From: Anaeramoeba flamelloides
Lineage: Eukaryota > Metamonada > Anaeramoebidae
NCBI GenBank assembly: GCA_027625915.1
Contig: JANTQA010000047.1
Location: forward strand, 19,964,001-20,028,000
Length of the DNA: 64,000 nucleotides
Direction: 5' to 3'
This document shows positions 24,594 through 37,458 of this stretch, one piece after another. The stretch's first letter is position 1; every line of letters begins with the position of its first letter. A program made the translations under genes and the position numbers. Below the pieces are notes generated by a model. That model did not search any database. It had not been told where the DNA came from and worked only from the letters and a program-made list of their open reading frames with translations.

Positions 24594-27500
24594 TTAAATG
24601 AGGACCGTTGATTGGGGAATTTTGGAAAGTTCTTCTTCTTCAGGTGGTTCGAATTCGACAATTTCAGGCTCAGGTATTGGGCAATAGGATCTCAAAATAC
24701 TGAACAGCATTTCGTTCAAGTCTTGTAACCATTTAGCTTGTTTTAAAAAGGATTTTATTTCAGGCTTTTCTGTCTTTTCTTCAAGTGCTTCATTGGCGTT
24801 TAAGATGTGATAGGAAAAGTCCAATGCATTAAAAACGTTTCTTTGTCCCAAAAAGTGAATGATTGCTGCGCCAGCCCACGCGAACCCGTCGCCGTAGGTT
24901 TCCTGGTTTGAAAGCATTCTGTATTCGTATTCCCATTCTTCGTCTTCGTCCTCCTTGTTGATATCTTCCTTTGTCAGCTTCAGGCAAAACATAAATTGCA
25001 AGGCGGACCACAGCCGGTAAAATTCGTTTGATCTTTCAATATTGGGCAAGCCCTTTTTACGATCGCCAAGCCATTTTTCTCTGACGGGATCAAGCATTTT
25101 ATTAACATGAAGCAAGGTGGCCAAGAAAATGGAAATGGGCTTTTCGTTTGGCTTGTACATGTCTTCGGCCTTTTTACACGAAAACACAAGACTCTTGGAA
25201 AGGTTTTCTGATTTTGAAATGTTATGCTTGGATCCGTTTTCTAATAACCTTTCGATGACTCCAGACAGGGTATTTTTTTTGAATTTGTTTTCAAATTTTT
25301 TCATCCATTTTTCAATTTCTTCTTCTTTGATTTCTTCTGGTTCCTCTTCGCCAGAGGATTCGTCCGAGCTTTGTTGTTTTTTTTTCCTTCGACTTTTTTT
25401 TGTTTTTTTCTCTTTTTTTTTCTTATCCTTTTTCTTTTTTACTAATTTTTTCTTTTTCCTGAGCAGTCTGATCTTTTTTTTGGCCTTTTTCCTTAATGCC
25501 TTCTTCGGAATTATGCATAAAAATGGCGCGCTGTTTAAAAATGTACGGACCTTTAATTGGGGCATTGCCTGCTCAAACAAATACATCAATACAATGGTAT
25601 TACCCAATTCTCTTAAGTTTTGGTACACCTTGGTTTCCAGTGGCGGGTATTTCCTCAGGTTATCCAGTGGCACCTGGAATCCCCCAAAGCAACCGTCTAT
25701 TCCGTAATTGTCCATGGACAGCAAATTAGTTTTCGTGATCATGCCGGCTAAAAGTTCTTCGACATATGGCGCAAGTACATTCTGAATCTTCAATTCAACA
25801 TTGGTCAGGCATTCTTGTGCAATTAGCGGCAAATTGTCTTCTCCAATCCATTTCAAAATAGCGAGAACATGTGGGATGCCGAAAAAGCCATGGTACCTTT
25901 CCAAAATTTCTTCAAATAAATCATTTAATTTCGTGCTACCAAAGGTAAAAATCTCTGGAATATTACCTAAATGCGACCTTGGGACTTCTCCAACAAACGT
26001 TAACGGCGATCTTAGAAATCGTTGCGTGACGGAATTGTAAACAAAATTGGTCGCCAAGTCTTCAATAAATTGGAAAATACAATGAAGCACAACTCTCGAT
26101 TGGAGTGATTTTAACGACGCAGATTCATTCACTTCTTGGAACATTGAATCAAAGCTATCGAGTGTTAAATATTCAGATAATAATCGATGCACTATTTGGA
26201 TGTTCGTCAAGTCATATTCTAAATCCATAATTCCAGTAATATCACTCGATTCAAATTTTTTAATTGCCCAATCAATGTTTTGTCTTAAAATGTTATTCAT
26301 ACGCTGTGATATTAATTCTGTTAAATTAACTGTTCTTCCTAAAAGATGGAAATGCCTTTGTCTTAATAAAATATGGTATCTAGATTTTGGTGGTACAAAA
26401 TTTAATTTTGGTTTTAATCTATTTATTTATTGTTTGTTTATTTGTTATTTTATTATTTATGCATGTATTGTTTTTTTTTTTATTTTTTTATTTGTTTATT
26501 TTTTGTTTTTTTTTATTAATTTATTTTGTTAGTTTTTTGTTGTTTTTTTTTGGTTTTTTTTAATAAATTTTAATTCAAAAATAAAAAAAAAATTTTAATT
26601 TTTTTACTTTTTAATTTCGTGTTTATATACATTATCTAATTGCTTAATTGATGCAACATTTTTATAATAACTATAAATTTCCTCAGTTAACACAAAAACA
26701 AGTTGATCAAAAGTCAAATCAACTTCTGCTTCAATTTCGTCATATAGGAATTTTTGTTTCAAAACCTTTAGGGCATGTTCAGCTGCATCAGAATATAAAG
26801 ACAGTGGATATAACATCATTTCTGCAAGATAAGAGGTTTTCATTGAGAGAGCATATCGAGTAATGATCCAAGGTAAACTCATTTCAATTGGAAACTGAAG
26901 AACTTCATTTAAACCTAAATGAAATTCTCTATACCAGACTATTCCCAAATCTGAAGATTTTCGAACAGTTTCGGAATAATTCATTAAATAGGGATAAACC
27001 CATAATTTATTTAAAAATTCTTGGAATTCTTTAACCTCGCCAGAAGTGAAATCCTTTCCTTTCATAAACCCTCCTTTCATACCTGCGGCCTTTTCACTAA
27101 ACATATTTTCTAAAAGTGAAATAATTAAAACGTGTTGGGTTCTTGTAATACCAACGTTTTTATTATCATATTCTAATTTGTCTTTATAATTTTTCCCATT
27201 TAAAGCTAAATCTTCTTGTTCCTTTCCATTTTTCCAATCAGCTAATATTGTCCTTAGCCAAACAAGTTTTCCTAAAATTTTTTTTTTTTTTTTTTTTGCT
27301 GCTTTTTTGATCATTGGTCTTAAAGTTGTCTTTTATTATTATTATGAATATAATTGTTTATTAGTATTATTAATATAATTGTTTTTTAATTTATTTTTAG
27401 TTTTTAATTTTTAGTTTTGTATTTTTGAAATCATTAAATAAAAAATAATAAAAATGTAAAAAAAAATAAAATAAAAATTGATTGATAATTTTGAAATAAA

Positions 27501-30500
27501 AAAAATTCAAAAAATAAAAAAAAAAAAAAAAATAAATTAAAAAAAAGAGGATTAAATTAATTACTAAGGCAAATTCTTGGATTTGATCATGAATAAATGA
27601 TCTAATAATTGGATATAAATTGACTTCACTTTTTTTCATTAATGCAGATACACCTTTAATCATTGAAATAAATTCAACAAGTGCTTCCTTTTCCTCATCG
27701 GTATAATTATATTTGACAACTTTTTCATAACCTGTAACCTCCTTTGGCAAATTTGGATCTTGAGTTGGGTGAGTATATTTCCAAGCAAGTTGCTCAATTA
27801 CTTTAGTGGACCAAAGGCTAATTAATCTAAATCCTCTTCTTATTAATGCTATAATTTCATCGTGTTGCTCTGTAGAAATCTCTTCCTTTTGTGCTCTCTG
27901 TACCCTAACAACATTTAGCATATGTGAAAAATCAGAGACAAAGGAATTATGTTCTTCTCTTTGTTGATCTAAATGAGTAGTTAATAAATATCCTGAAGCT
28001 ATTTTTTTTTCATCAATTGAACTAAAAACATCTTTTGAATAATGTGGGCATTGTGCTAAAAATTCTTCTAATCTCATAGCCATATCTCCACAATATAATA
28101 TATATGGCGTCCACTAATATATATATATATATATATTTTTTATTTAATTGAATATAATTGGATTAAATTTTTATTATTTTTTTTTTTTTTTGTTAATGAA
28201 AGTTGATTTAATTTAATTGAATATAATTTTGAACTAAACCCCATTCCAAAAATTTGGACACACCCAAAATCAAAAATAGGCAAAAAAAAAACTCAATTTA
28301 TTATATTTTTACAAACATAATATAAAACCACATTTTTAAGTTACACATAGTATTAATGTTTTTATAAGTAATCATTTTCATCCAAATAAAAGAAAAAAAT
28401 ATAAAACGAAAAATTAAAAATCAGTGTTTCCAAAATAATGAAACGAGCCAAACAAAAAATGTATTGATAAATTTGTTGAAATTTCACCAACAATTGTTGA
28501 TAGATCAAATGATAAGATATCATCGACCAATTTTATCTGGTTTTTCTATTTAACAAAACTCAACACTAACCTTCTATCAGCCATTGAAAAAAAAATCTCA
28601 GATCTAACGAAACAGATTTCGTAACTGGAAAAAAGGAAATGAAAACAAAACAAAAAAGACAAAAAATGAAATAGTTTGTAAAATCAAAATTATTTCCAAA
28701 TTGAATATAAAGTGTAGTATTTTTATTCTTTCAACGGTTTAAACTTTATCTAAATTTTTGGAATTTAGTTTAATTGCAAAAATAAAAAAAGTTAAAATTC
28801 AAATTTATATGTCTTTCGCTACAATTTTGGTATTTTTTATTTTTTCTAATTTTCGGTTATTGGCACCAAAAATAATATGGACTCTTATGTGAATATTAAA
28901 AATTGAATGGGAATTGTTGATCAATAAACTAATAAAGAAAATTTTTTTACAAAGATAATAATCTGAAACAATTTTTTGCTTACTTATGGTGAAAACATAA
29001 TTAAAAATCTATTAATTTAGAACAGAATGAAGGTTACTTTTTTATATTTGAATTTAACAAGGTTTAAAAAAGTTTAGTTAATCTGCTTTTTGATCATGAG
29101 ATATTTATCCAAAATAGATTTGTTTTGAAAAACGAAAGTACTTGAAATACTACAATTTTTCGAAACATAAGTGGAGATATTTATTTTTTTATGGAATAAT
29201 TTTTTGGAAAACCACTCTTACAATTTCAAATTCTAAAGGATAAAACGGAATTCAGTTAAGATTAAGACTGGAAAACAGGATTTAATTGCTTTTTTTTGAA
29301 GTAAAATTTTTCTATAAAAAAATCAAATCTTAATAGACATCGGGGATTTGGTACTGGTTTTCATTAATGAGATTTACTTTTTGAGATTATTTATTACCAA
29401 GTGGGTTTTAAAAATTACAAATATACATCGAAAATAAAACCATTTGTAACTTGAATGTTTGGTAGCAGTTAGATTTTATCTTTTTTTGATTGAAGAAAAT
29501 AACAAAAATGAGAAATTTAATTTCTCAATTCATAGAAAGAATAGTTTAATTTCCATTTTAATTTTAAAATTGTTTTGTTTTGGTGGAGTGTTTTCCACGC
29601 GGTACAGAAAAAAAGGAGTTGAGTATTTTTTAAAGAAAAAAATTCAAATGAAATTTCAATTTTTACAAAAAATAATAAAATGGTTTTCTTTATTGGTTCA
29701 AATTCTCAAGAAAAACACAAAGAACTTTACCCTTTTTGACTGATCCATAAAATTAATTTGATTTAAGAAACTCGAAAAAATAATAAAATGTTGAAAATAT
29801 TTTTATTTTTTTTCAATTTTTAGCAAAAGATTATGGGGGTTTGTTGAATCAAAATAGTGAATCTAAAAAAAGCTGTGTTTAACAATATTCTAATCACATT
29901 GAGATTTGTTTAGATCCTTTAAAACAAATTCTTTAAAAAAAAAAACATTATACCTGTATATTTTATTCTTTCTTTTTTTTTAGAAAACTAAATTAAGATT
30001 CAAATACTTCTGATGACTGTATCTTTAGATATACTCTTTGAATTGGAAGTCTCAAATTTAGTCACTTCAAAATTCTCTCTTTAACAGATTGGATAGTTCC
30101 CTATCCAACCCATATCAGTAAATCCTTATACCTGTATATTAAGACATATGAAAACATTGAATTTTCCATTAAATTTCAATCAATTTGATAAAAAAAATTT
30201 TTGGTTTTGAAAGTTTAATAAAAATTTCCTTGAAATTTCCTTGTAACTTCCATTGACTATTTCAATGAAGATTCATAAAATTTCATTAAAAAATTTAATT
30301 GATTTTCAATGAAATTTGATTTTATTTTCATAAAAGTTTCCTTCAAAAGTAGCCTGAAATCCATGACATTTTTTTTCTCACCAAGTGCAATTTAGATCTC
30401 AAACAATAGTGAATTTGTGTCCAAAATATTTGTTTAAATATTGCCGAAAAAAATTTTTTAAAATGTTTTTTTTTCGATTTTTATAAAATTTGATTAATAT

Positions 30501-32793
30501 TGTCTAAAGTCGTTTTAAAAAAAGTGTGAGAAAAAAATTTTTTATTATCTCCTGAAAAAAGTTCCAAATAAGACTATCAAGTGTTTTATTTGAGGCTTTT
30601 GGAAACTTTATTTTCTCTTTTTTTTAAAAAATTACTTGTTGTTTTTCAATTGAAATATTGTATTTTTTTTTTTAATTTCACTTTTTAAATTTGAAAGAAA
30701 TAATCAAACTGTTGAAAAAGACTCCTTTTATAAACAAGTTTATTGTTTTAGGTATCTTTTTTTTTTATCATTTTTCTTTTTTAAAATTGAATTAGTTAAT
30801 TATTTTAATTGGAAAATAAAAATAATTGCTTTTATTTTCTTATCTAAACGAAAACTGATCAAGATTTTTCATAAAGGTATAGATATAGATTAAAATAAAA
30901 ATGAAAAAAAAAAAAAAAAAAAACAATAGAAGAAAAGTTTTTATCTTACTTTAATGAATTTTCCAATTTTTGCAAGAGGAATGTTTTTTGATTTGAAAAC
31001 ATTTTTTTTTTCATTTTTTTGATCTAATAAAATCAAGCAGGTAACCATTGTACGCAAATAACGACTTTTTTCGCTATTGCAATAATATTGATTATTTTCA
31101 TAAATCTCGACAGTATAATTGATTAATTCTTCCAAAATTTCTTCGTAACTTTTAAAAGATTAGAAATTTGTTTCCAATGATTATTTTATTATTTATTTTT
31201 TCAAGAAAAGAAAGGCAAGCAATGAGTCAAGAATTCAAAATAAACAAAAACAGTAATACATTTCTTTTAGTCAAAAACTATTTCCTTAAATTGTCTTTGA
31301 TTAAAAAAATAAATTAAAATGAAAATAAATAAAGAAAAAATAATGGATTAAATAAGGCATACTTTGGAATTTTCGCAAGTTCTGTTTTTAAATGAATGAT
31401 TAAACTATAATTGTTTGCAATAAAAAGACTAATTTTATGCATCTCTTCAATAGCAAGTGCACTTTCAAGATTACCTTGAAACAAGATTGAAAATTCACTT
31501 TTTTATGTTTGAAATAAAAGGAATAAATTTAAAGATTGAGAAAAATTATAGTTGGAAATTTTTGATTTAGAGGATAGTGACGATGACGATTACAATGACA
31601 AAGGCAATGACAATGACAATGACAATGACAATGACAATGACAATGACAATGACAATGACAATGACAATGACAATGACAATGATGATGGTGACAATGATGA
31701 AGATAAAGAAAAAAGAAGAAATGTAATGTGATTTGATCAAATTATTTACCGTTTAAAATGAGAAAAATCATTAGAAAAAGAGGATTTATTTGCAATTAAA
31801 AGATCGACCAAAATGTACACGTCAAGGCAAGTGACTAACTCCTGTTTAATATTCGAGGTAAAGGCTCCATTTTTTTTTTGATCTAAATAAGTTTTGACAA
31901 TCTAAATAATTTTCATTTAATGGAAAAGTGGTTTGTTTAATTAAAGAACGAAGGTGAATGTTAGTCCATTTGAAATTCAAAGAAAGCAATTCTTTAAAAG
32001 TTTGTTGTTTTTTTTTGTTTTTATGTTTTTTTCGCATTGAGCAAAAGAAAAAAAATATATTACCTCACAAAAAAGCTCTGTAGTTTCATCTCTGAAATTC
32101 ATCAATCTTTTTGCTTGGTCTGATAAGGGTTTTAAAATTTCATGTGTAATTCGATGCAATTCTTCAACCTTTTCCTTTTCATCAAATCTTTTATCTTTAA
32201 CATCATTTTTAGACTATTGTTTTTTTTTATAGAGAGGTTTGTTGTCACAAAAATTAATTTGTCAAAAGAAAAAAAAAACAAAAAAAAAATATTAATCTCG
32301 AAAGAAAAAAAAAAATAAATAATCAAAAATAAAAAAAGAAAAAAAATATTACATTGGATATTGAAAGAGCCATAGGACGGTGAGAATACAAAAGAGAAAC
32401 AAGTTTGTTTCCTTCCTTACAAGAATCAGACAATTTGTTTAAAAGTACGACTTCGTTTTCGATACTAAAGTCTTCATAGGCGCCATAATCCTTAAATTGG
32501 ATGTCATCGTTTGTATCATAAATGACAAGAGGAGAAAGTGCTTCAATTGTAGGTGTGTCGTTTTCAAAAGCATAGTTTTGTAAAGTTAAAACATGATCAA
32601 CGCTCGTTTCTTTTTTCTTGGATTTTTTTGTTTTGTTTTTATTTTTATTTTTGTTTCCTTTTTTTTTAAGTGTATTTTTTTTTTCTTTATTTTTTCCTTT
32701 GTCTTTTTTTTTTCCTTTTCCTTTTCCTTTTCCTTTTCCTTTTTTCCCTTTATCTTTTTTTTTGGTTTTTTTTTTTGTTTTGTCTTCACTCAT
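24594..32793 (-). CDS. pirA: CYFIP/PIR121 (Sra-1) subunit of the WAVE/SCAR regulatory complex
   Basis: Eight exons in matching phases: 32353-32793, 32064-32213, 31750-31901, 31363-31461, 30950-31148, 27565-28113, 26608-27329 and 24594-26418, about 1378 aa (animal CYFIP about 1253). Recognisable family blocks along the length: LMNF and FCE; YEEILEELINY; YCGDMAMRLEEF; EYEKVVKYNYTDEEKEALVE; MNYSETVRKSSDLGIVWYREF; LQFPIEMSLPWI; FLYDEIEAEVDL; KKFESSDITGIMDLE; LSEYLTLDSFDSMFQE; YQNLRELGNTIV; FYRLWSALQFMFC; and YGDGFAWAGAAIIHFLGQR near the end. CYFIP holds WAVE inactive and is the Rac-binding subunit that switches on Arp2/3-driven actin assembly. Oddities: a Lys/Gly-rich N-terminal extension of about 55 residues, and a Lys/Arg block followed by an acidic Ser/Glu cluster inserted before the C-terminal third. 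Intron 28114-30949 (2836 bp) holds repeat copies A2 and B; intron 31462-31749 holds a CAATGA satellite. Confidence 0.93.
28237..28765 (+). mobile_element. Family A element, copy A2, inside CYFIP intron
   Basis: Best-preserved plus-strand copy: CCCCATTCCAAAAATTTGG after TA 28235-28236; right end AAATTTTTGGAATT before TA 28766-28767. Internal inverted end near 28420. About 529 bp. Confidence 0.8.
29981..30130 (+). repeat. Repeat B, copy 2
   Basis: Parallels 10608-10790 closely at the start (AAACTAAATTAAGATTCAAA) and through GTCACTTCAAAATTCTCTC. Lies in the long CYFIP intron. Confidence 0.65.
31572..31705. repeat. CAATGA hexamer satellite in CYFIP intron
   Basis: About 17 near-perfect GACAAT units bounded by variant units (GACGAT, GATGGT), within the 288-bp intron 31462-31749. 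It is the most G+C-rich non-coding part of that gene. Confidence 0.95.
32713..32745 (-). repeat. Coding CCTTTT microsatellite (Lys-Gly repeat of CYFIP N-terminus)
   Basis: Tandem CCTTTT units read on the minus strand as alternating Lys and Gly codons (KGKGKGKG) in the first CYFIP exon. The same hexamer recurs outside genes at 58789-58818. Confidence 0.9.
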
Positions 32794-33322
32794 AATTTTG
32801 ATTTAATAAAAAAAAAAAATTTAATGAACTTTTTTTGGCAAATAACAAAAACAGAAAAATGATATTTTTCCAAATCGACTTGGTGAGTTAAAAATTCAAA
32901 AAATTCATTTTTTTGAAAGATTCTTTGAATGGTATGTACTTATTTAAAACTAAATCTGTTGTTAAATATAAATTTTGAAAGATTGGTTGAAAGAAAAGAT
33001 CCTACATTCCTTTTGGTTATTTAAACCTGGAAAGTAATAATTAATACAAAAACAAACGTTTTGATATTTCATTTTTCAGATAAATTCCGAAAAATAAACC
33101 CAATTTTTATTTCCATTTAATTTTTTATTCTAATAATGATATCAATAAAACCGTTCGTTAAAAAGAATATTTCGAAATTCAACTCATTTTACAAAATTTC
33201 TTTAACAGTTAAACTCATATTATCTTTTTTCAAAAATAAGGGGAAAAAAACTATTCGATAATTCCAAAGTCAATTGAAATAATAATAAGAAAAAATTTAT
33301 TCAAATTTTTGGATTTTGTTAA

Positions 33323-34671
33323 GGGAGTAGCTAGACCATAAGACATGATAAAAATTTGAGAGAGATGAGATAAGAGTATTTTATTTTAGTGGCGCGTGAT
33401 CGTAGATTCTCTAAAAATTTATTTTAAAAAATTATTTGTTATTTTTGTTTTATTAATTTTCAACAATAAAATAAAAGAGAATATATTGATAGAATAGTTT
33501 TGATTTTTTTTTTTTTTTATTTAAATCAACTTAATTCCAAAAAATTTGGCATAGTTTAAACAGTCGAAAGAATAATAATATCTTATTGTACCTTCAATTT
33601 GGAAATAATTTTGATTCAATAAACTATTTCATTTTTTGTGTTTTTTGTTTTTGTTTTCATTTGTTTTTTTTTGAGTTACGAAATCTGTTTCGTTAGATCT
33701 CGGATTTTTTATTGATGGCTGATAGAAGGTTACTGTTGAGTTTCTTAAATTGAAAAATCCACATACAATTGGTCCATGGTATCTTATCATTTAATCAATC
33801 AACAATTGTTGGTGTAATTTTAACAAATTTACCAATACATTTATTGTTCAGCTCGTTTTATTATTTTGGACAATAAGTATGATTTTTTTGTTTTATATTG
33901 TTTTCTTTTGTTTGGATGTGAAGGGGTACTAATAAAAACATTAATACTATCTTACTTAAATGTGGTTTTATATTACGTTTGAAAAAAATAATAAAGTGTG
34001 TCTCTGCTTTCCTATTTTTGATTTTCTGATGTATCCAAATTTTTGGAATATATTTATTTTTTTTTTTGGTAGAAGATAATTTTAGATTCTTAGAATAAAA
34101 CTTATAACTATTTTGTGATTTAAAATTTGTTAGAATATAATCATATTCACTTCTCAAATTCCACCAAATCCAACTATTTAAAATCCTAACAAGTAATGTT
34201 TTGGGATAATTATTATTTTTTTGGAATCTTTCTCGCTATTTAAATCTCATTCATGTTTCCTTTTATGCTTCTCTCGATTATAATTTTATTGTTCTTTTTA
34301 AACAAAATATATTAATCCCAAATGTAACTGATAAAAAAAAAAATTTCTAAATACTTTTTGTTGTAATGATTAAAAAAAGTAAAAAATGATGAAAAAAGAA
34401 AAATAACAAAATTAAATGCCAAAATAGAATGTTGAGATAAGGAGATAAGATAAGTCATTAAACACTTGAAACACTATTTTCAGCAATTCAACTCAACATT
34501 CTATTGTGACAATTTCTTTGAGACTTTGAAAAAAAATTTAAAAAATCTAATGAATGAAGTACTTGAAATAATAAAAATCAATGATTTACAACCAAAGTAA
34601 AAATTTTTATTTTCTTATCCTTTTCAAAATTGCAAAAAAGTGAAAATTTTTCCTTTACCGTAGCTACTCCC
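33323..34671. mobile_element. Family E element, copy E1 (TTAA-flanked, carries a family A copy)
   Basis: 1349 bp with inverted ends GGGAGTAGCTA...TAGCTACTCCC, flanked by TTAA at 33319-33322 and 34672-34675. Starts ACCATAAGACATGATAAAAA and contains GTGATCGTAGATTCTC; the right third has a GAATGTTGAG...CTCAACATTC hairpin. Includes A copy 33533-34049. No ORF of note. Confidence 0.85.
33533..34049 (-). mobile_element. Family A element, copy A3, nested in E1
   Basis: Inverted relative to A1: AATTCCAAAAAATTTGG at the left and CCAAATTTTTGGAAT at the right, with the shared core ATTGTTGGTGTAATTTTAAC. Confidence 0.75.
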
Positions 34672-34675
34672 TTAA

Positions 34676-35204
34676 GGTTTACAATCCCTGAAATTTGAAA
34701 AAAGATTATCTTGTATTGGCTTATTAATTTGGTTCTTAGCTGGTCGATCTTGTACTTGACATGGGTTTTAATAGGGGTTCAAAAGGGCGATTTTTTGACA
34801 ATTTATTTTTTTTTTCTGAAATCTGAATTGAAGAGTGTAATACAAATATAATGGAAGTTAAGTTATAACAAAATGTGTTTTGTGGGTTGTTGATTGAAAT
34901 TATTAATGACTTTTGGTTTTTATTAGGTGCATTTGAAAAAAAAATTTTGTTATTACTTGACAAAAGAGTAAAACAAAATTTTCTTCTACAACCCAAAAAT
35001 CGAAATTCTTTTGACACACTTACCAATCTATTAATCTTACATTCTAAAATTCGAATTTCGGAAAGAAAAAAAAATAAATTGTCTAAAAATTGCCCTTTTG
35101 AACCCCTATTAAAACCCATGCCAAGTACAAGATCGACCAGCTAAGGACCAAAATAACCCACCAATACAAAATAATCATTTTTCAAATTCCAAGGATTATA
35201 AACT
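34676..35204. mobile_element. Foldback element O (TTAA-flanked), sharing a TTAA with E1
   Basis: 529 bp with arms of about 150 bp (34676-34830 and 35057-35204). Landmarks are GCTGGTCGATCTTG and GGGTTTTAATAGGGGTTC on the left and their reverse complements on the right. Borders TTAA 34672-34675 (also the right border of E1) and 35205-35208. The open frames inside are arm artefacts. Confidence 0.85.
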
Positions 35205-35209
35205 TTAAA

Positions 35210-35352
35210 GGCTAAAAGAATTTTCGAAATTTTCCTAAAAATAATTTTATCAAAAAAAAAAACACAATTTCAAGAATTAAAATATTATAAAACAGAAGAG
35301 TCTCAATTCTAAAAGGAAATGATTCCCTCAAAAAATGGTTTTTTGAAAGAGT

Positions 35353-35395
<43 letters not shown>

Positions 35396-36814
35396 GTATA
35401 TGTATGTATGTATGTATATATATATATATATTCTCTTATATTGGATATTTTTGTGGTATTTTTGTTTAATTTCATTTTAAAAAACAAATATTGTATAAAA
35501 AATGTGAATGGGAAAGTGAAAATTTTTGTGATTTCAATTTAGATCTGGTTAAAAATTAATTGATATATTTTGTTTTTTCATAGAGAAAAAATAAAAGAAT
35601 TTTGAAAGTTAAGTTCTACATTTTCAATTTCGAATTTTGTATAACATCTTTTGGATCTATTCTCATTTAAATTATAAATGGTGTTTTCTTTAGAATTCTC
35701 TTTATTTTTAATCAAAAAAACATTTTTTGTGAATTTTTTAAATAGAAAAAATCTAGAGAGACTTTTCAAAAAAAATTTTTAAATAAATTACCCCAAACAC
35801 CCTGATTAAGAAATTTGAGAATGGTAGAGAAAAATATACACAATTATCTATCATTCTAATTGACGATCATTTGAAAAAAAACCAATTAATAACACTCGCT
35901 TCAAAAGATCACCTTGCCTTTGATGTTTGATCACTGAATTTAATTTAATTGTCCAATTGTCTTTAAAAATCAAAAAATTCTTACAAAGGAGTTATCGCTT
36001 TTTCTTTGTTTTTATGAGCCAAAAGCAAAAAAGATCTTTACATTTTAGGAAATTGGTATTTTGGTGAAGTCTTCCCAATATCAAAGAATTTGTCAGTCTT
36101 TTGGTAAAATATTAACCTAACCAAAAAAAACAAAGAATAATATCAATTTTTTTTTCCATTTTTCTCAATTTTAATATGTTAGGTAAAAATGATGTACCTA
36201 TTAACTTCTCTCATATATCAAAAATAATTTTATAGAAACTTCCAAGCACTGTCCCAATGTTTATAATTTTCACCTAAAAAGAATTTATACCAATATTTGA
36301 TTTTTCCCAACTTTCTTTTTAATTTATAAAAACAACAGAAAACAAAGAAACCACAGAAATCGGGTATATAAAAATTCACAGTTTACGATGAAAGACAAAT
36401 TTAGCAAAAAATGTTTTGTTTTTTTTTACACTTCTTAGATCTTACTGAAGAAATATTTGTGAGAATAACAAAACGTGCAACCATGATAGAAACATATAAT
36501 GCTCTAAATTTCAATTACAAACGTAGTCATTAATGAAAACAAAAAGGTAAAATCTTAAACAAGGTAGTATTAGTAATTCAAATGATAAAATTTCCTAATG
36601 ATAATTTTTTTTTCAATTCAGAAATCTGACATTACATTTAAGATTCTTAGTTTTCTTCAGAGTATATCAATATAACACTCCAATGAATATCTCAAAAAAA
36701 AAGGGGGGGAATAAAATAAATAAATATAAAACAATTCGTCACCAAGGATTCATTGTAAACGTTATCTGGTAAAGAAAAATAGGAAACCAAAAGTCGAAAT
36801 TTTTTTCCTACTAT
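35210..36814. other. Spacer between element O and repeat M
   Basis: Contains the AT/TATG microsatellite; otherwise no gene, RNA or repeat family that I can support. Confidence 0.5.
35350..35432. repeat. AT / TATG microsatellite
   Basis: Alternating TA runs interrupted by two blocks of TATG units, symmetric around 35400. Confidence 0.95.
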
Positions 36815-37257
36815 ATTCAAAATAAAGTGTGTAAAAAAAATTAAATCTGTGTTTCAAAATAAAAAGTGTATTTTTTTGTTATAGAAGACCTATAGGTCAA
36901 CCAATCATAGAAACCAATAATAAACCCTAAATAAATAGGGTATTGATTTCTTAAAGTAATATTATTTAAAAAGAAATTCTAAAAATAAAGGATCAAATTG
37001 TAAAATTTATCTCAAAAATAGAAATAATGTTTGAGAGTAAAATTTTATCCCCATAAAAACAACACAATTCCTATCCTGAAAAAAGATTAGAATATTATGG
37101 AAAATTTTAAACAAAGTGATTTTCCATAATTTAAATTTTACTGAAAATTTCAAGGTGTTTACTTTCAAAATTATATTGAACTTAGGTATACTATTAGGTA
37201 GTCAATTGGATGTTGCCTTGGAACAAGAAGAAAAAAAAGTAGGGATTATATTTTGAA
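36815..37257 (+). repeat. Repeat M, copy 1
   Basis: About 440 bp starting TTCAAAATAAAGTGTG. Parallels 43201-43645 through ATAGAAGACCTATA, CCAATAATAAACCCTAA, AAAATAAAGGATCAAAT and TTGAACTTAGGTATAC. Non-coding. Confidence 0.7.
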
Positions 37258-37458
37258 ACGCGGATTATTATCGTCGTGCACACATTATTTTGATTACGCC
37301 ATTTATTATTCAAATAACCATATTACCCAGAGTTAATAAGAGATTTAAACTTTAAATCACTTGCCTTTATGGTTTATCAATAATTTAGGAAGGAAAAAAA
37401 ACACAAAAACATTTATATACTAAATTAAAAATATATTTTGAATATAATACTAAACTAA

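Noticed and set aside
29459-29743. 94-codon open frame in the long CYFIP intron
   Set aside because: Opposite strand, Lys/Phe-rich, no domain, within repeat-rich intron sequence.
31846-32037. Minus-strand open frame between CYFIP exons 2 and 3
   Set aside because: It lies mainly in the intron 31902-32063. The acceptor at 31902 in another frame gives the family-matching continuation (IVKTYLDQKK).
34736-35144. Two open frames of 89-127 codons on opposite strands
   Set aside because: They are mirror images produced by the long inverted arms of foldback O; both begin and end with the same translated arm.
35350-35432. Possible regulatory TATA cluster
   Set aside because: Simple AT/TATG microsatellite without a nearby gene start.
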